Source of the DNA: Pseudonocardia hierapolitana
Lineage (GTDB): Bacteria; Actinomycetota; Actinomycetes; Mycobacteriales; Pseudonocardiaceae
DNA: 64,000 nucleotides
Direction: 5' to 3'
Assembly: GCF_007994075.1 (NCBI RefSeq)
Contig: NZ_VIWU01000001.1
Span: 6,696,001-6,760,000, forward strand
Below the pieces are notes generated by a model. That model worked only from the letters and a program-made list of their open reading frames with translations, had not been told where the DNA came from and did no database searches. The position numbers were made by a program, and so were the translations under genes. Below are positions 45,001 to 53,115 of the stretch, one piece after another. How positions within the stretch are numbered: the stretch's first letter is position 1; each line of letters starts with the position of its first letter.

Positions 45001-47418
45001 GTCGGCAACGGCAACATCGGCAACCGGAACCGGGGGAACGGGAACCGGGGCAACGGCAACAGCGGTAGCTACAACATCGGCGACGGGAACGTCGGTAGCT
45101 ACAACCGGGGTAGCTACAACGTCGGCAACTCGAACGTGGGTAGCTACAACAGGGGCAATGGCAACGTCGGCAGCTACAACCGCGGGAACTATAACGTCGG
45201 CAACTCGAATGTCGGTAGCTACAACAGGGGCAATGGCAACGTCGGCAGTTACAACCGGGGTAGCTACAACGTCGGCAACTCCAACGTGGGTAGCTACAAC
45301 CGGGGCGACGGCAACGTTGGTAGCTACAACCGGGGGAACTACAACATCGGCAACTCCAACGTCGGCAACCACAACCGCGGCGACGGCAACGTCGGCAACT
45401 ACAACGTCGGCAACTACAACGTCGGCGACCGGAACATCGGTGACCGCAACATCGGAAACGACAACCGAGGCAACGACAACCGGGGCAATGGCAACGTTGG
45501 TGACCGGAACGTGGGTGACCGGAACGTCGGGAACGACAACCGGGGTAACGACAATGTCGGTGACCGGAACGTGGGTGACCGGAACCGGGGTAATGACAAC
45601 CGCGGTAACGACAACGTTGGTGACCGGAACATCGGGGATCGGAACGTCGGGAACGACAACTGGGGTGACGACAACGTTGGTGACCGGAACGTGGGTGACC
45701 GGAACCGAGGCAATGACAACCGGGGTAACGACAACGTTGGTGACCGGAACGTGGGTGATCGGAACCGGGGTAATGACAACCGGGGTAACGACAACACCGG
45801 TGACCGGAATGTGGGTGATCGGAACGTCGGGAACGACAACCGCGGTAACGACAATGTCGGTGACCGGAACGTGGGTGACCGGAACCGGGGTAATGACAAC
45901 CGGGGTAACGACAATGTCGGTGACCGGAACGTGGGTGATCGGAACCGGGGTAATGACAACCGGGGTAACGACAACACCGGTGACCGGAATGTGGGTGATC
46001 GGAACGTCGGGAACGACAACCGCGGTAACGACAATGTCGGTGACCGGAACGTGGGTGACCGGAACCGGGGTAATGACAACCGGGGTAACGACAACACCGG
46101 TGACCGGAATGTGGGTGATCGGAACGTCGGGAACGACAACCGCGGTAACGACAATGTCGGTGACCGGAACGTGGGTGACCGGAACCGGGGTAATGACAAC
46201 CGGGGTAACGACAACACCGGTGACCGGAATGTGGGTGATCGGAACGTCGGGAACGACAACCGCGGTAACGACAATGTCGGTGACCGGAACGTGGGTGACC
46301 GGAACCGGGGTAATGACAACCGGGGTAACGACAACACCGGTGACCGGAATGTGGGTGATCGGAACGTCGGGAACGACAACCGGGGCAACGACAATGTCGG
46401 GGATCGGAACGTCGGGGATCGGAACGTCGGGAACGACAACCGGGGCAACGACAACACCGGTGACCGGAACGTCGGGGATCGGAACGTCGGGAACGACAAC
46501 CAGGGCAACGACAACCTGGGCGACCGGAACGTCGGTGACCGCAACCAGGGCAACGACAACCGCGGCAACGACAACGTGGGCGATCGGAACGTCGGTGACC
46601 GGAACCTGGGCAACGACAACCAGGGCAACGACAACGCCGGGAACGGCAACATCGGCGATCGGAACACGGGTAACGGGCTGCGTGGCAACGACCAGCGGCA
46701 GGGTTGGGACCCGGGCGCGGCGCCGACGGTCGCCGGGGTCGGCGTGGACCTGGCCAACAACTACTACCGGGGGATCGGCACCTACAACGATGCCGCCACC
46801 CGGCACGAGCGGGCTGCGGCGAGGGCGAGCACGCCGGAGGCGGCCGCTCGCCACCAGCGGCTCGCGGACTACTACCGCCAGGCGTCGAGCCAGCTGAGGG
46901 ACATCACGCAGCGGCGGGTGCCGCGGGGGATCCACGGGCACATCCCCGAAGGCGCGCAGCGGTTCAGCGCGCGCACCGCTGCGGACCCGATCAACCGTAC
47001 GACCGGGCCGGACGGGAGCCGGGTGATGGGGGACAGCCGGGTCAAGGAGACCGTCCGTCGCGGGCTGACCAAGGTCACCGGGGCGAGCACGATCATCGGT
47101 GTGGGAATCGATGTCGCCGCCGGAATCTCGGGTGGCGAGGACCCGGCGCACGCGGTCGGTCGGGCCGGCTCGACCGCGATCGTCGGTGCGGCCGCGGGTG
47201 CCGGGGCGCAGGCGGCGATCATTGCGGCCGGGGCGGCGGCCGCGGTTCCGGTCGCGGGGTGGGCGGTCGCGGGCGGCATCCTGGTGGGTGTCGGGGCCTC
47301 GATGCTGTTCGCCAACACGAACGTCGACGACTGGATCGGGGACCGCGCCCAAGACGCGTGGGGCGGGGTCAAGTCCGCGGGTCGCGCTGTCGGCGACTTC
47401 TTCGGCGGCCTGTTCTAG
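39058..47418 (+). CDS. Giant multi-repeat exported protein (2786 residues)
   Basis: Unrecognised as a whole. In order: a polar N-terminus and a hydrophobic segment (about residues 37-62, WLCTLAGAVVVLWVGAAFLT) ending in an AxA-type site (APASAA), so Sec export is likely; a Gly/Asp/Ser linker; a Lys/Glu/Ser array of SEKKD units (residues about 137-216); a highly charged region to about 900; a coiled coil (951-1081); about twenty close Cys pairs (903-1795), alternating C-x3-5-C and C-x6-C; 148 in-register N-x-G-x-x pentapeptides (1801-2540); and a C-terminus with a helical segment (HERAAARASTPEAAARHQRL) and a glycine/alanine-rich hydrophobic stretch (about 2705-2755) before VDDWIGDRAQDAWGGVKSAG. 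The array resembles mycobacterial PPE-MPTR repeats, but no PE/PPE domain is present. The ATG has GGAG upstream. A membrane-protein gene follows after 11 bp. Confidence 0.8.
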   Translation: MGQVSVREGEAFGLAVRADVDAVRLRLSPVDRLWQVVRWLCTLAGAVVVLWVGAAFLTAAPASAAAAIPVVQVAAVKQGLMKEGGISPAGSGDGDSDSGDGDSGSDGGDDGGDSGSDSEGSDSEKKSEKKDSGEEGSEKKESKKRASEKRESEKKESEKKDSEKKDSEKKDSEKKDSKKKDSKKKDSKKKDSKEQESKERESEKEESEKKDSEKEESRERNPEDSDGSESREGNSSRASRADTEDGSSGDRRSEESGPVDGGERTGERTSRRQSDDEESRREERRSDGSSRNAEREPGTESTGDAGDDESREPANQDQADHDPADRENTNGGDRSAAQEPGGTRERGQARDSEAEGVDPQTASEGDGGDRAEEAGETVRDELAARAGRRDGDDGQGREDRRDRTRPVDGGGDPADRTETGARRSTNDGHRDSGADRPGLGRDEADREDLAAPWSPTDTDGEADAADTDSADVSASVRRRAEGSEVTGEADRGDRVEAADDSGIGDGRRSGAEALEERDESPDVRSRAGDERDRTAGRSVSAAGDDGGAVRWSALAEKVSDDARQLSRGGRESREDGDERENRDAVVAAEDVSREVTDSVEDLVEEQGDDAGEAARDVLARIPEWVEAASSGEDISDRVEAARAEWAERDRDDAADGEDTDRDVTGRDGTERDDIERDDVARAVRELTERIGGDRGPARRSGDLDDDGVTGTGRLSDSDDPDGEAVGSPARERLSDADDDAESVLRERFEVTRDGSEQDDDAGESEDLRELAERAGAETAQVVDRLVAPSERRGEVVMRDASDRRPRVDAEELDRIGDRVVEVVREAVESDGDADGLGEDLADAVNELADEVSRSVRSREGPSDRPEPQQAVLTRDVSTKNAGERQVAPGDGDDAIPADGTDADSCEASGGGCAEGTLSSRLLSAESARGPPSSARHSDDDEDEDEYSDSEELTEQVLRDRIETDKSAEALEESRREVAAGEKTAAEHAEQEAAHERRVAEAEAARAELSPERVELIDEVVDGHRELADREEELATEERMVAAGTTSEREHERNVADHEERRDEVYEATDELMDATGHDLDVVSEDDLDGEGAVSGCGSSGVFVGCGAATEDADGERDSDRCVALSGVSGCGASSRSGDNEASASCDVSGGCESSAAARDEDGRATQASARCSGVCEERSRAVPDGASADCHSTSGSCESNSSGSDRAGGARMASSDGEGTADRVDAAAGAGSASARCQGGDCATSSSVELDEAGEAEAEAEVDCGAGCAGSAATSTAADHRAGTAGTATQAPEAATDATASCTVGGGGCRAVSESDVDGSGDGFDIDGAARVEVDCAEAQCSGSGTTATSGSADGATAGTRRDSRGTASCEVRGGGCEATSRTGTETSIDESESESADGPALSDGDALVTSSSEVTVDCGGVAGCTGKGATAASADAASGTGSQRLGEGSSSCEISAGACMADSHAVADGSSGSVDGPGDTANSTGTASANAVVDCAGVAGCGGKGASGTRAKGVGVAAGGASAPVRETTGTSSCEANATGCVSDSTSRVSNDHEPTAADAWLADRNAESAARALAARVDSVPSTDPAAPAPAEETERTTTTGDTGPLIAWSEAHARVACQTADCSGRAGSATTGSASGDVAYRDSVGTTSCETRGAGGSCGADTNTLVQNRSEPVMTAHGPVQVSGPVSVSRSSAQSTCPVGSMSCGGKAASETNAIDLGASERRRGSNSTAACTVAGGGCTGQTASQASSAPEFVIYDAVTEQPAADQPRSGPSGNSRTSAVLVGCGIGCTGTVEEEMNNGVGNVGDGNNGDYNIGNLNQGDHNVGDRNIGNHNKGDLNLGDHNTGDRNVGDHNVGDLNVGNHNIGNRNVGHRNRGDLNRGSANKGDRNLGSGNTGSGNVGDGNRGDRNRGSGNTGSDNIGNGNVGNANRGNNNHGHNNQGHGNRGSNNHGNRNIGDNNRGNGNRGNGNRGNSNTGSYNVGNGNIGNRNRGNGNRGNGNSGSYNIGDGNVGSYNRGSYNVGNSNVGSYNRGNGNVGSYNRGNYNVGNSNVGSYNRGNGNVGSYNRGSYNVGNSNVGSYNRGDGNVGSYNRGNYNIGNSNVGNHNRGDGNVGNYNVGNYNVGDRNIGDRNIGNDNRGNDNRGNGNVGDRNVGDRNVGNDNRGNDNVGDRNVGDRNRGNDNRGNDNVGDRNIGDRNVGNDNWGDDNVGDRNVGDRNRGNDNRGNDNVGDRNVGDRNRGNDNRGNDNTGDRNVGDRNVGNDNRGNDNVGDRNVGDRNRGNDNRGNDNVGDRNVGDRNRGNDNRGNDNTGDRNVGDRNVGNDNRGNDNVGDRNVGDRNRGNDNRGNDNTGDRNVGDRNVGNDNRGNDNVGDRNVGDRNRGNDNRGNDNTGDRNVGDRNVGNDNRGNDNVGDRNVGDRNRGNDNRGNDNTGDRNVGDRNVGNDNRGNDNVGDRNVGDRNVGNDNRGNDNTGDRNVGDRNVGNDNQGNDNLGDRNVGDRNQGNDNRGNDNVGDRNVGDRNLGNDNQGNDNAGNGNIGDRNTGNGLRGNDQRQGWDPGAAPTVAGVGVDLANNYYRGIGTYNDAATRHERAAARASTPEAAARHQRLADYYRQASSQLRDITQRRVPRGIHGHIPEGAQRFSARTAADPINRTTGPDGSRVMGDSRVKETVRRGLTKVTGASTIIGVGIDVAAGISGGEDPAHAVGRAGSTAIVGAAAGAGAQAAIIAAGAAAAVPVAGWAVAGGILVGVGASMLFANTNVDDWIGDRAQDAWGGVKSAGRAVGDFFGGLF
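39466..39705 (+). repeat. 15-bp tandem array coding SEKKD/SKKKD
   Basis: Sixteen consecutive 15-bp units, mostly TCCGAGAAGAAGGAC with variants, code for a Lys/Glu pentapeptide array. It is the same period as the later Asn array, though the sequence is unrelated. It should form a charged, extended or helical stalk. Confidence 0.85.
44458..46677 (+). repeat. 148-unit pentapeptide array (N-x-G-x-x)
   Basis: Every 15 bp begins with AAC or AAT and has a Gly codon third, without a phase break over 148 units. Position 2 is mainly V, R, I or T; positions 4-5 are D/N/S plus R, D, G, N, H or Y. The pattern agrees with Pfam Pentapeptide_2, known from PPE-MPTR proteins, and predicts a repetitive beta-solenoid. 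The first half is varied (GNG, GSY, GNS units, local 75-bp period near 45090-45380); the second half is dominated by NVGDR and NRGND. Confidence 0.9.
45781..46380 (+). repeat. Identical 120-bp higher-order tandem copies
   Basis: Inside the pentapeptide array the 120-bp block 45961-46080 (8 units) is followed by nucleotide-identical copies at 46081-46200 and 46201-46320, and a further identical half at 46321-46380. The block 45781-45900 is also identical, separated by one related 60-bp unit. No silent differences exist between these copies, so they arose recently. Confidence 0.92.
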
Positions 47419-47429
47419 AGGAGGTGGTG

Positions 47430-48110
47430 GTGTCGAACGGGGATCTGCCTCCCGCACCGGACTCGTCCGGGCAGCGGAGGCCGCCGACCGCGCCGCGCGT
47501 CGACGGTCCTTGGCAGGGTGAGCGCTACCGGCTGAAGGCCGCCCACCACCAGGTCGCCGACCGGCTGTTCGTCGCCTCGACCGGGCAGGGTGATCCGTTG
47601 CTGGAGAGCGTCGCGGCCCGCCCGCCGAGACGCCTGCGGGACGCCGCTCTCGGGGCGGTGTACATGGTCCTGCCGGTCGCCGTCGTGATCGCGCTCGTCG
47701 TGTGGTTCACGGCCGAGGACCGGACGCTCGCCTTTCTGATCTCCGCGGCCGTCGTCGCGGCGGTTGCCGTGCTGGCGTTCTGGTACAACGCCTCCGAGCC
47801 GACCGTCGTGCTGCGGGCCGGTGCGCGTGCCGTCGCCGAGGTGGACGCGGACGGCGCCGGAACCCACCTACCGCTCTACGAGCTGCGCTCGGTCAGCGTC
47901 ACGGATTCGCCGCGAGGTCTCGCGCTCCGGCTCGTCGGGCCGGCCGGCCAGCGGCTCACCCTGCCGTTCGGGCTGCTGGAGGCCAATCAACGGCTCTGGG
48001 ATCTCGTGTACAGCGGCATCCGGCACTCGGAGGAAGGCGGCGCCGAGATCGACGAGCGCACGCGACGGGTGCTCCACCTGCCGCCGCGCCGTTCCGAGAC
48101 CGGCGCCTGA
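47430..48110 (+). CDS. Two-helix membrane protein next to the giant gene
   Basis: A 226-residue protein. A Pro-rich N-terminus leads into a polar segment, two adjacent transmembrane helices (GAVYMVLPVAVVIALVVWFT and LAFLISAAVVAAVAVLAFWY, about residues 75-118) and a cytoplasmic or exterior beta-rich domain (VLRAGARAVAEVDADGAGTH, ELRSVSVTDSPRGLALRLVG) that looks PH-like. The GTG at 47430 has GGAGG five bases upstream. It lies 11 bp after the giant gene and is probably co-transcribed. It could anchor, help export or protect against the giant protein; nothing in the sequence decides this. Confidence 0.75.
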   Translation: MSNGDLPPAPDSSGQRRPPTAPRVDGPWQGERYRLKAAHHQVADRLFVASTGQGDPLLESVAARPPRRLRDAALGAVYMVLPVAVVIALVVWFTAEDRTLAFLISAAVVAAVAVLAFWYNASEPTVVLRAGARAVAEVDADGAGTHLPLYELRSVSVTDSPRGLALRLVGPAGQRLTLPFGLLEANQRLWDLVYSGIRHSEEGGAEIDERTRRVLHLPPRRSETGA

Positions 48111-48283
48111 ACGACGATCGGGCGTTCCGGCTCGAGACTTCAACGAGCGCAGGCGCCGAATAGTCCGGCCCGTCCCCCTCGAGTCGATCGCCGAGGGTGA
48201 TCGGGAGGCGGCTGCACGCATCAGATGAGTGATCACCCGCTACGGTGAGCCGTCGTCGTCGGCAGCGGACAGGTCGGGGACCT

Positions 48284-48526
48284 GTGAACAACGAACCCAG
48301 ATCGATCTTCCTGGGCGAGCTCCACTCGGGACACCGAGGCAAGCCGATCTTCATCGAGCGCGCGGGCGGGCACGGGCTCAGCGGCATTCTCAGCGAGGTG
48401 CACCACTACGGGACCTCCGATGGGGCTCGTACGCGCGTCGTCGTGGTGTGGTGGCCTGACGTCGAGATTCCGGTCGACCTCGCCAGCGACGACACGGCGA
48501 TCGTGCACCTTCCCCCCGGGCCGTGA
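48284..48526 (+). CDS. Small hypothetical protein (80 residues)
   Basis: Starts at a GTG (48284) after a weak GGGGAC site. The sequence has ordered features (IFLGELHSGHRGKPIFIERA, RTRVVVVWWPDVEIPVDLAS, DDTAIVHLPPGP), which reads like a small beta-rich domain. I do not recognise the family. It lies between the giant-protein operon and the convergent Ser-Asp repeat gene. Confidence 0.55.
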   Translation: MNNEPRSIFLGELHSGHRGKPIFIERAGGHGLSGILSEVHHYGTSDGARTRVVVVWWPDVEIPVDLASDDTAIVHLPPGP

Positions 48527-48567
48527 GCAGCGCGGGACGCCGAGCGGGCGCCGTGGGACGACGTCGC

Positions 48568-50223
<1,656 letters not shown>

Positions 50224-50592
50224 GGGTGACGCCTTCCTGCTGGCGTTCGAACAGGCGGTGGGCAGCTGAACAATCGCCTCCCGCCGCCGTCCCGTTGCGG
50301 CCCCGAGAAGGGTCGGTCCGCTCGTTCGTCCCCCGTCACCCGAACAGCTCGACGGCTCCCCGCAGGCCGCCCGGCGCTACCCGGCGCCCGCCCGTCGACG
50401 CCGACCTCGGTGAACTCCTGCCGGCGGCCGACAGCGGGAAGTCCGAACGGCGCAAGCAGGGAGATCGACGCGGCCTGCAACGAGTTGCCGCGCCGTGCGG
50501 CGGCGTCACCGTCGGTGATCGACCTTCACCCGGATGGTGCTGATCGTTAGAGTCGCCGCCACACCTGCGACGCCTCGACCCGGACGTCCGTC
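50224..50592. other. 369-bp intergenic region
   Basis: No convincing gene. It lies upstream of the Ser-Asp repeat gene and downstream of the siderophore-binding gene, both on the minus strand, and should contain the promoter of the former; none was clear by eye. Confidence 0.4.
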
Positions 50593-51621
50593 TCAGGCGT
50601 TGGAGAGGTCCGCGACCGGATTTCCGTTGACCGCGTTCGACAGTTGCGGAACCAGCTGGTCCAGCGCATAGAGCAGTGCCTTCGGGCCGCTGTAGGAGAG
50701 CGCTCCGCTCAGGTTGGAGTCGAACGTCGTGTAGAGCGTGCGGTCGCTCTGCACGACGCCCAGCCGGGCGAATACCGGTGAAGCCGTCATCTGTTGCTTG
50801 GTGGCGCCGTTGACGAACAGCACGTCGCGGTCCATCAGTGCGAGCTGTTCCTCGCTGAGGTCGCCGACGTGCTCCTGGGCCTCGAATCCGAGTGCGTCGA
50901 ACAGCGCGCGGCGCGGATCACCCTTGCCGATGAGGTAATGCCCGCCGTTCTCCGGGCCGAAGTCCTCGACGAGGACCTTGCCGGCGAACCCGGGGTTCGC
51001 GGCCTTGGCCGCTTCGATCTTGGCGTTCACCTCGTCGACGAGGGTCTGCGCCTCGGCCTCCTTGCCCAGCGCCTTACCGGTGAGAAGCAGCTGGACGTTC
51101 CACGGAGTCTCCTCGTCCGGGTACTCGCCGGACTGGATGACCGTCGGAGCGATCTGGGAGAGCCGGTCGTAGGTCGGCCGGTCGACGGTCTCGTACACGG
51201 CGAAGATCACATCGGGTTTCGCCGCGGCGACGGCCTCGTAGTCGATCCCGTCGCCGCCCATGGTGGCGACGCCCTTTCCGCCGGTGGCCTCCTGCACCCA
51301 GGGGTAGTTGTCGTAGCTGTCGAACCAGGCGCGGGTCACGATCGGGACGATGCCCAGTGCCAGCACGAAGTCCTGGTCGTTCCAGCCGACGGTGACGACG
51401 CGGGCGGGGTCTTTCGGAACCTCGGTCTCGCCGAACTTGTGCGAGATGGAGACCGCCTCGTCCGAGGGGCCCGGGGCCGGGGCGGAGCTGCAGGCGCCGA
51501 CCATGGCGATGGCGAGAAGAAATGCGACGAGCGCGGCCAATCGGACACCGTGACCTCGGAGCTTCCAGCGGGCTACGCCGGAGAGGCCCCTGTTGCTGTG
51601 TCCGCTGTGACTGGGTTGCAT
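50593..51621 (-). CDS. Fe-siderophore ABC transporter substrate-binding lipoprotein
   Basis: A 342-residue FecB/FepB-like protein. The lipoprotein signal ends LLAIAMVGACSSAP (Cys lipidated). The binding fold has VPKDPARVVTVGWNDQDFVL, IDYEAVAAAKPDVIFAVYE, YDRLSQIAPTV and LVEDFGPENGGHYLIG. It would capture a ferric siderophore at the cell surface and hand it to a permease not in this window. The ATG at 51621 has GAAGGGG upstream; the GTG at 51627 is weaker. An iron-box-like sequence lies at 51640-51658, so iron repression by a DtxR/IdeR protein is likely. Confidence 0.9.
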   Translation of the reverse strand: MQPSHSGHSNRGLSGVARWKLRGHGVRLAALVAFLLAIAMVGACSSAPAPGPSDEAVSISHKFGETEVPKDPARVVTVGWNDQDFVLALGIVPIVTRAWFDSYDNYPWVQEATGGKGVATMGGDGIDYEAVAAAKPDVIFAVYETVDRPTYDRLSQIAPTVIQSGEYPDEETPWNVQLLLTGKALGKEAEAQTLVDEVNAKIEAAKAANPGFAGKVLVEDFGPENGGHYLIGKGDPRRALFDALGFEAQEHVGDLSEEQLALMDRDVLFVNGATKQQMTASPVFARLGVVQSDRTLYTTFDSNLSGALSYSGPKALLYALDQLVPQLSNAVNGNPVADLSNA

Positions 51622-51639
51622 CGACACCCCTTCGAGAAG

Positions 51640-51658
51640 TTAGCTGAGGCTAGCATTA
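51640..51658. promoter_or_regulatory. DtxR/IdeR iron box upstream of the binding protein
   Basis: TTAGCTGAGGCTAGCATTA agrees with most of the consensus TTAGGTTAGSCTAACCTAA. It lies 19 bp before the start codon of the binding-protein gene. Confidence 0.75.
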
Positions 51659-51739
51659 CCTCACGTGGCCAGGTAGGAGTCGGTGGCGCACCGGCGCCGC
51701 GGCCGGAAGGTGATGTTCGCAACGTTGCTCGAAGGCCGG

Positions 51740-51758
51740 TGTAGTTAGGCTAGGCTTC
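51740..51758. promoter_or_regulatory. Weaker iron-box-like site before the hydroxylase
   Basis: TGTAGTTAGGCTAGGCTTC contains the central TTAGGCTA of the DtxR/IdeR consensus but matches poorly in the outer arms. It lies 27 bp before the ATG at 51785. Confidence 0.5.
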
Positions 51759-51784
51759 GCTCATCTCTCGGGGGAAAGGTGATC

Positions 51785-53110
51785 ATGTCGCTCGTCATGT
51801 CCGAGGAGGCCATGCCTCCGGGGATCGCGGAGCCGCACGCCGAGGGGGATGAGCCCCTGGACGTCGTCGGCGTGGGTTTCGGGCCGTCCAACCTCGGCCT
51901 CGCCATCGCGATCGAGGAGTACAACGCGACGAACCCGCGACCGGTCCGGGCCGAGTTCGTGGAGGTCAAGAAGCAGTTCGGGTGGCACACCGGGATGCTC
52001 CTGCCCGGCACCACCATGCAGATCTCCTTCCTGAAGGACCTCGCGACCCAGCGCAACGCGCGCAGCCGCTACAGCTTCGTGAACTATCTGGCGGAGCGGA
52101 ACAGGCTCACCGAGTTCATCAATCATCAGACCTTCTTCCCGACCCGGCTCGAGTTCCACGACTATCTGTTCTGGGCGGCGGAGTCGGTGTCCGCGCGGGT
52201 GCGGTACGACACGAAAGCGGTCGCCGTGCGTGATGCCGACGGCCGGCTCGAGGTCGTCGTGGAGGGACCCGACGGCTCGTACGCCTTGCCCACCCGGAAC
52301 GTCGTTCTCGCCGGAGGACTGACACCCCGGCTGCCGAGCGGGGTCCGGCCTTCCGTGCGGCAGTTCCACAACCACCGTTTCCTCGACCACCTCGAGGAGC
52401 TTCCCGAGCTGCGGCACCAGCGATTCGTGGTGGTCGGCGCCGGCCAGAGCGCGGCGGAGGTCACCGAGTACCTGCACGACCGTTTCGGCGCCGCAGAAGT
52501 GCACGGGGTGTTCGCCCGCTACGGCTACAGCCCGGCCGACGACAGCCCGTTCGCGAACCGCGTCTTCGATCCCGCGGCCGTCGACGACTTCTTCTCCGCC
52601 GATCCCGCGGTGCGCAGGCAACTGCTCGACTACCACCGGTCGACGAACTACTCGTGCGTCGATCTCCCGCTGATCGAGAGTCTCTACCGGCGCGAGTACG
52701 CCGAGCGGGTCTCCGGTGCGCGGCGGCTCTTCATGCACGGCGCGTCGAGCGTGCGCGCGGTGCGGGAGGATTCGACCGGCGTGCGGGTGGAGGTCGTCCA
52801 CAAGCCGACCCGGCGCGTGACCACGCTCGAGTGCGATGCCGTGGTGTACGCCACCGGATTCGATCCGATGCCGTTGCGCGACATCCTCGGGGATCTCGGC
52901 GGTCCGCAGATACCGGCCGACGGGCCGCAGGTCACCCGGGACTACCGCCTGCAGACTTCCGAGCGTCACTCCGGCAACATCTACCTCCAGGGCGGCACCG
53001 AGCACACGCACGGGCTCACCTCGTCGTTGCTGTCGAACATCGCGGTGCGGTCCGCCGAGATCCTGCAGTCGATCACCGAGTCGCTGCAGCCGACCGGCGA
53101 CCGCGCATAG
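51785..53110 (+). CDS. L-ornithine N5-monooxygenase (siderophore biosynthesis)
   Basis: A 441-residue flavin monooxygenase of the SidA/PvdA/lysine-N6-hydroxylase family. FAD site DVVGVGFGPSNLGLAIAIEE; substrate-side GWHTGMLLPGTTMQISFLKD, LATQRNARSRYSFVNYL; NADPH site VVVGAGQSAAEVTEYL; and late VVYATGFDPMP with the C-terminal HGLTSSLLSN. It hydroxylates ornithine at N5, making the hydroxamate unit. The ATG at 51785 has AAAGG five bases ahead. It is the first gene of the siderophore operon and the NRPS downstream has a matching substrate code. Confidence 0.93.
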   Translation: MSLVMSEEAMPPGIAEPHAEGDEPLDVVGVGFGPSNLGLAIAIEEYNATNPRPVRAEFVEVKKQFGWHTGMLLPGTTMQISFLKDLATQRNARSRYSFVNYLAERNRLTEFINHQTFFPTRLEFHDYLFWAAESVSARVRYDTKAVAVRDADGRLEVVVEGPDGSYALPTRNVVLAGGLTPRLPSGVRPSVRQFHNHRFLDHLEELPELRHQRFVVVGAGQSAAEVTEYLHDRFGAAEVHGVFARYGYSPADDSPFANRVFDPAAVDDFFSADPAVRRQLLDYHRSTNYSCVDLPLIESLYRREYAERVSGARRLFMHGASSVRAVREDSTGVRVEVVHKPTRRVTTLECDAVVYATGFDPMPLRDILGDLGGPQIPADGPQVTRDYRLQTSERHSGNIYLQGGTEHTHGLTSSLLSNIAVRSAEILQSITESLQPTGDRA

Positions 53111-53115
53111 TGCCC

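Noticed and set aside
44458..46677. Possible CRISPR-like or non-coding satellite array
   Set aside because: There are no unique spacers; the 15-bp units keep one reading frame for 148 units within a continuous gene.
44759..46897. Further long frames in the pentapeptide array (plus, Thr/Val-rich; minus 45414-46760, Ser/Pro/Leu-rich)
   Set aside because: A 15-bp repeat without stops leaves every frame open; these are by-products of the array.
38797..47457. An 8.6-kb open frame on the minus strand opposite the giant gene
   Set aside because: It mirrors the codon periodicity of the plus-strand gene, starts with no ribosome site, and reads as Val/Pro/Asp monotony with no domain. The plus strand has the signal segment, Cys pairs and sensible termini.
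50226..50543. Plus-strand 105-codon frame before the siderophore-binding gene
   Set aside because: Pro/Arg-rich with no ribosome site and no recognisable fold; it lies in the upstream region of the Ser-Asp gene.
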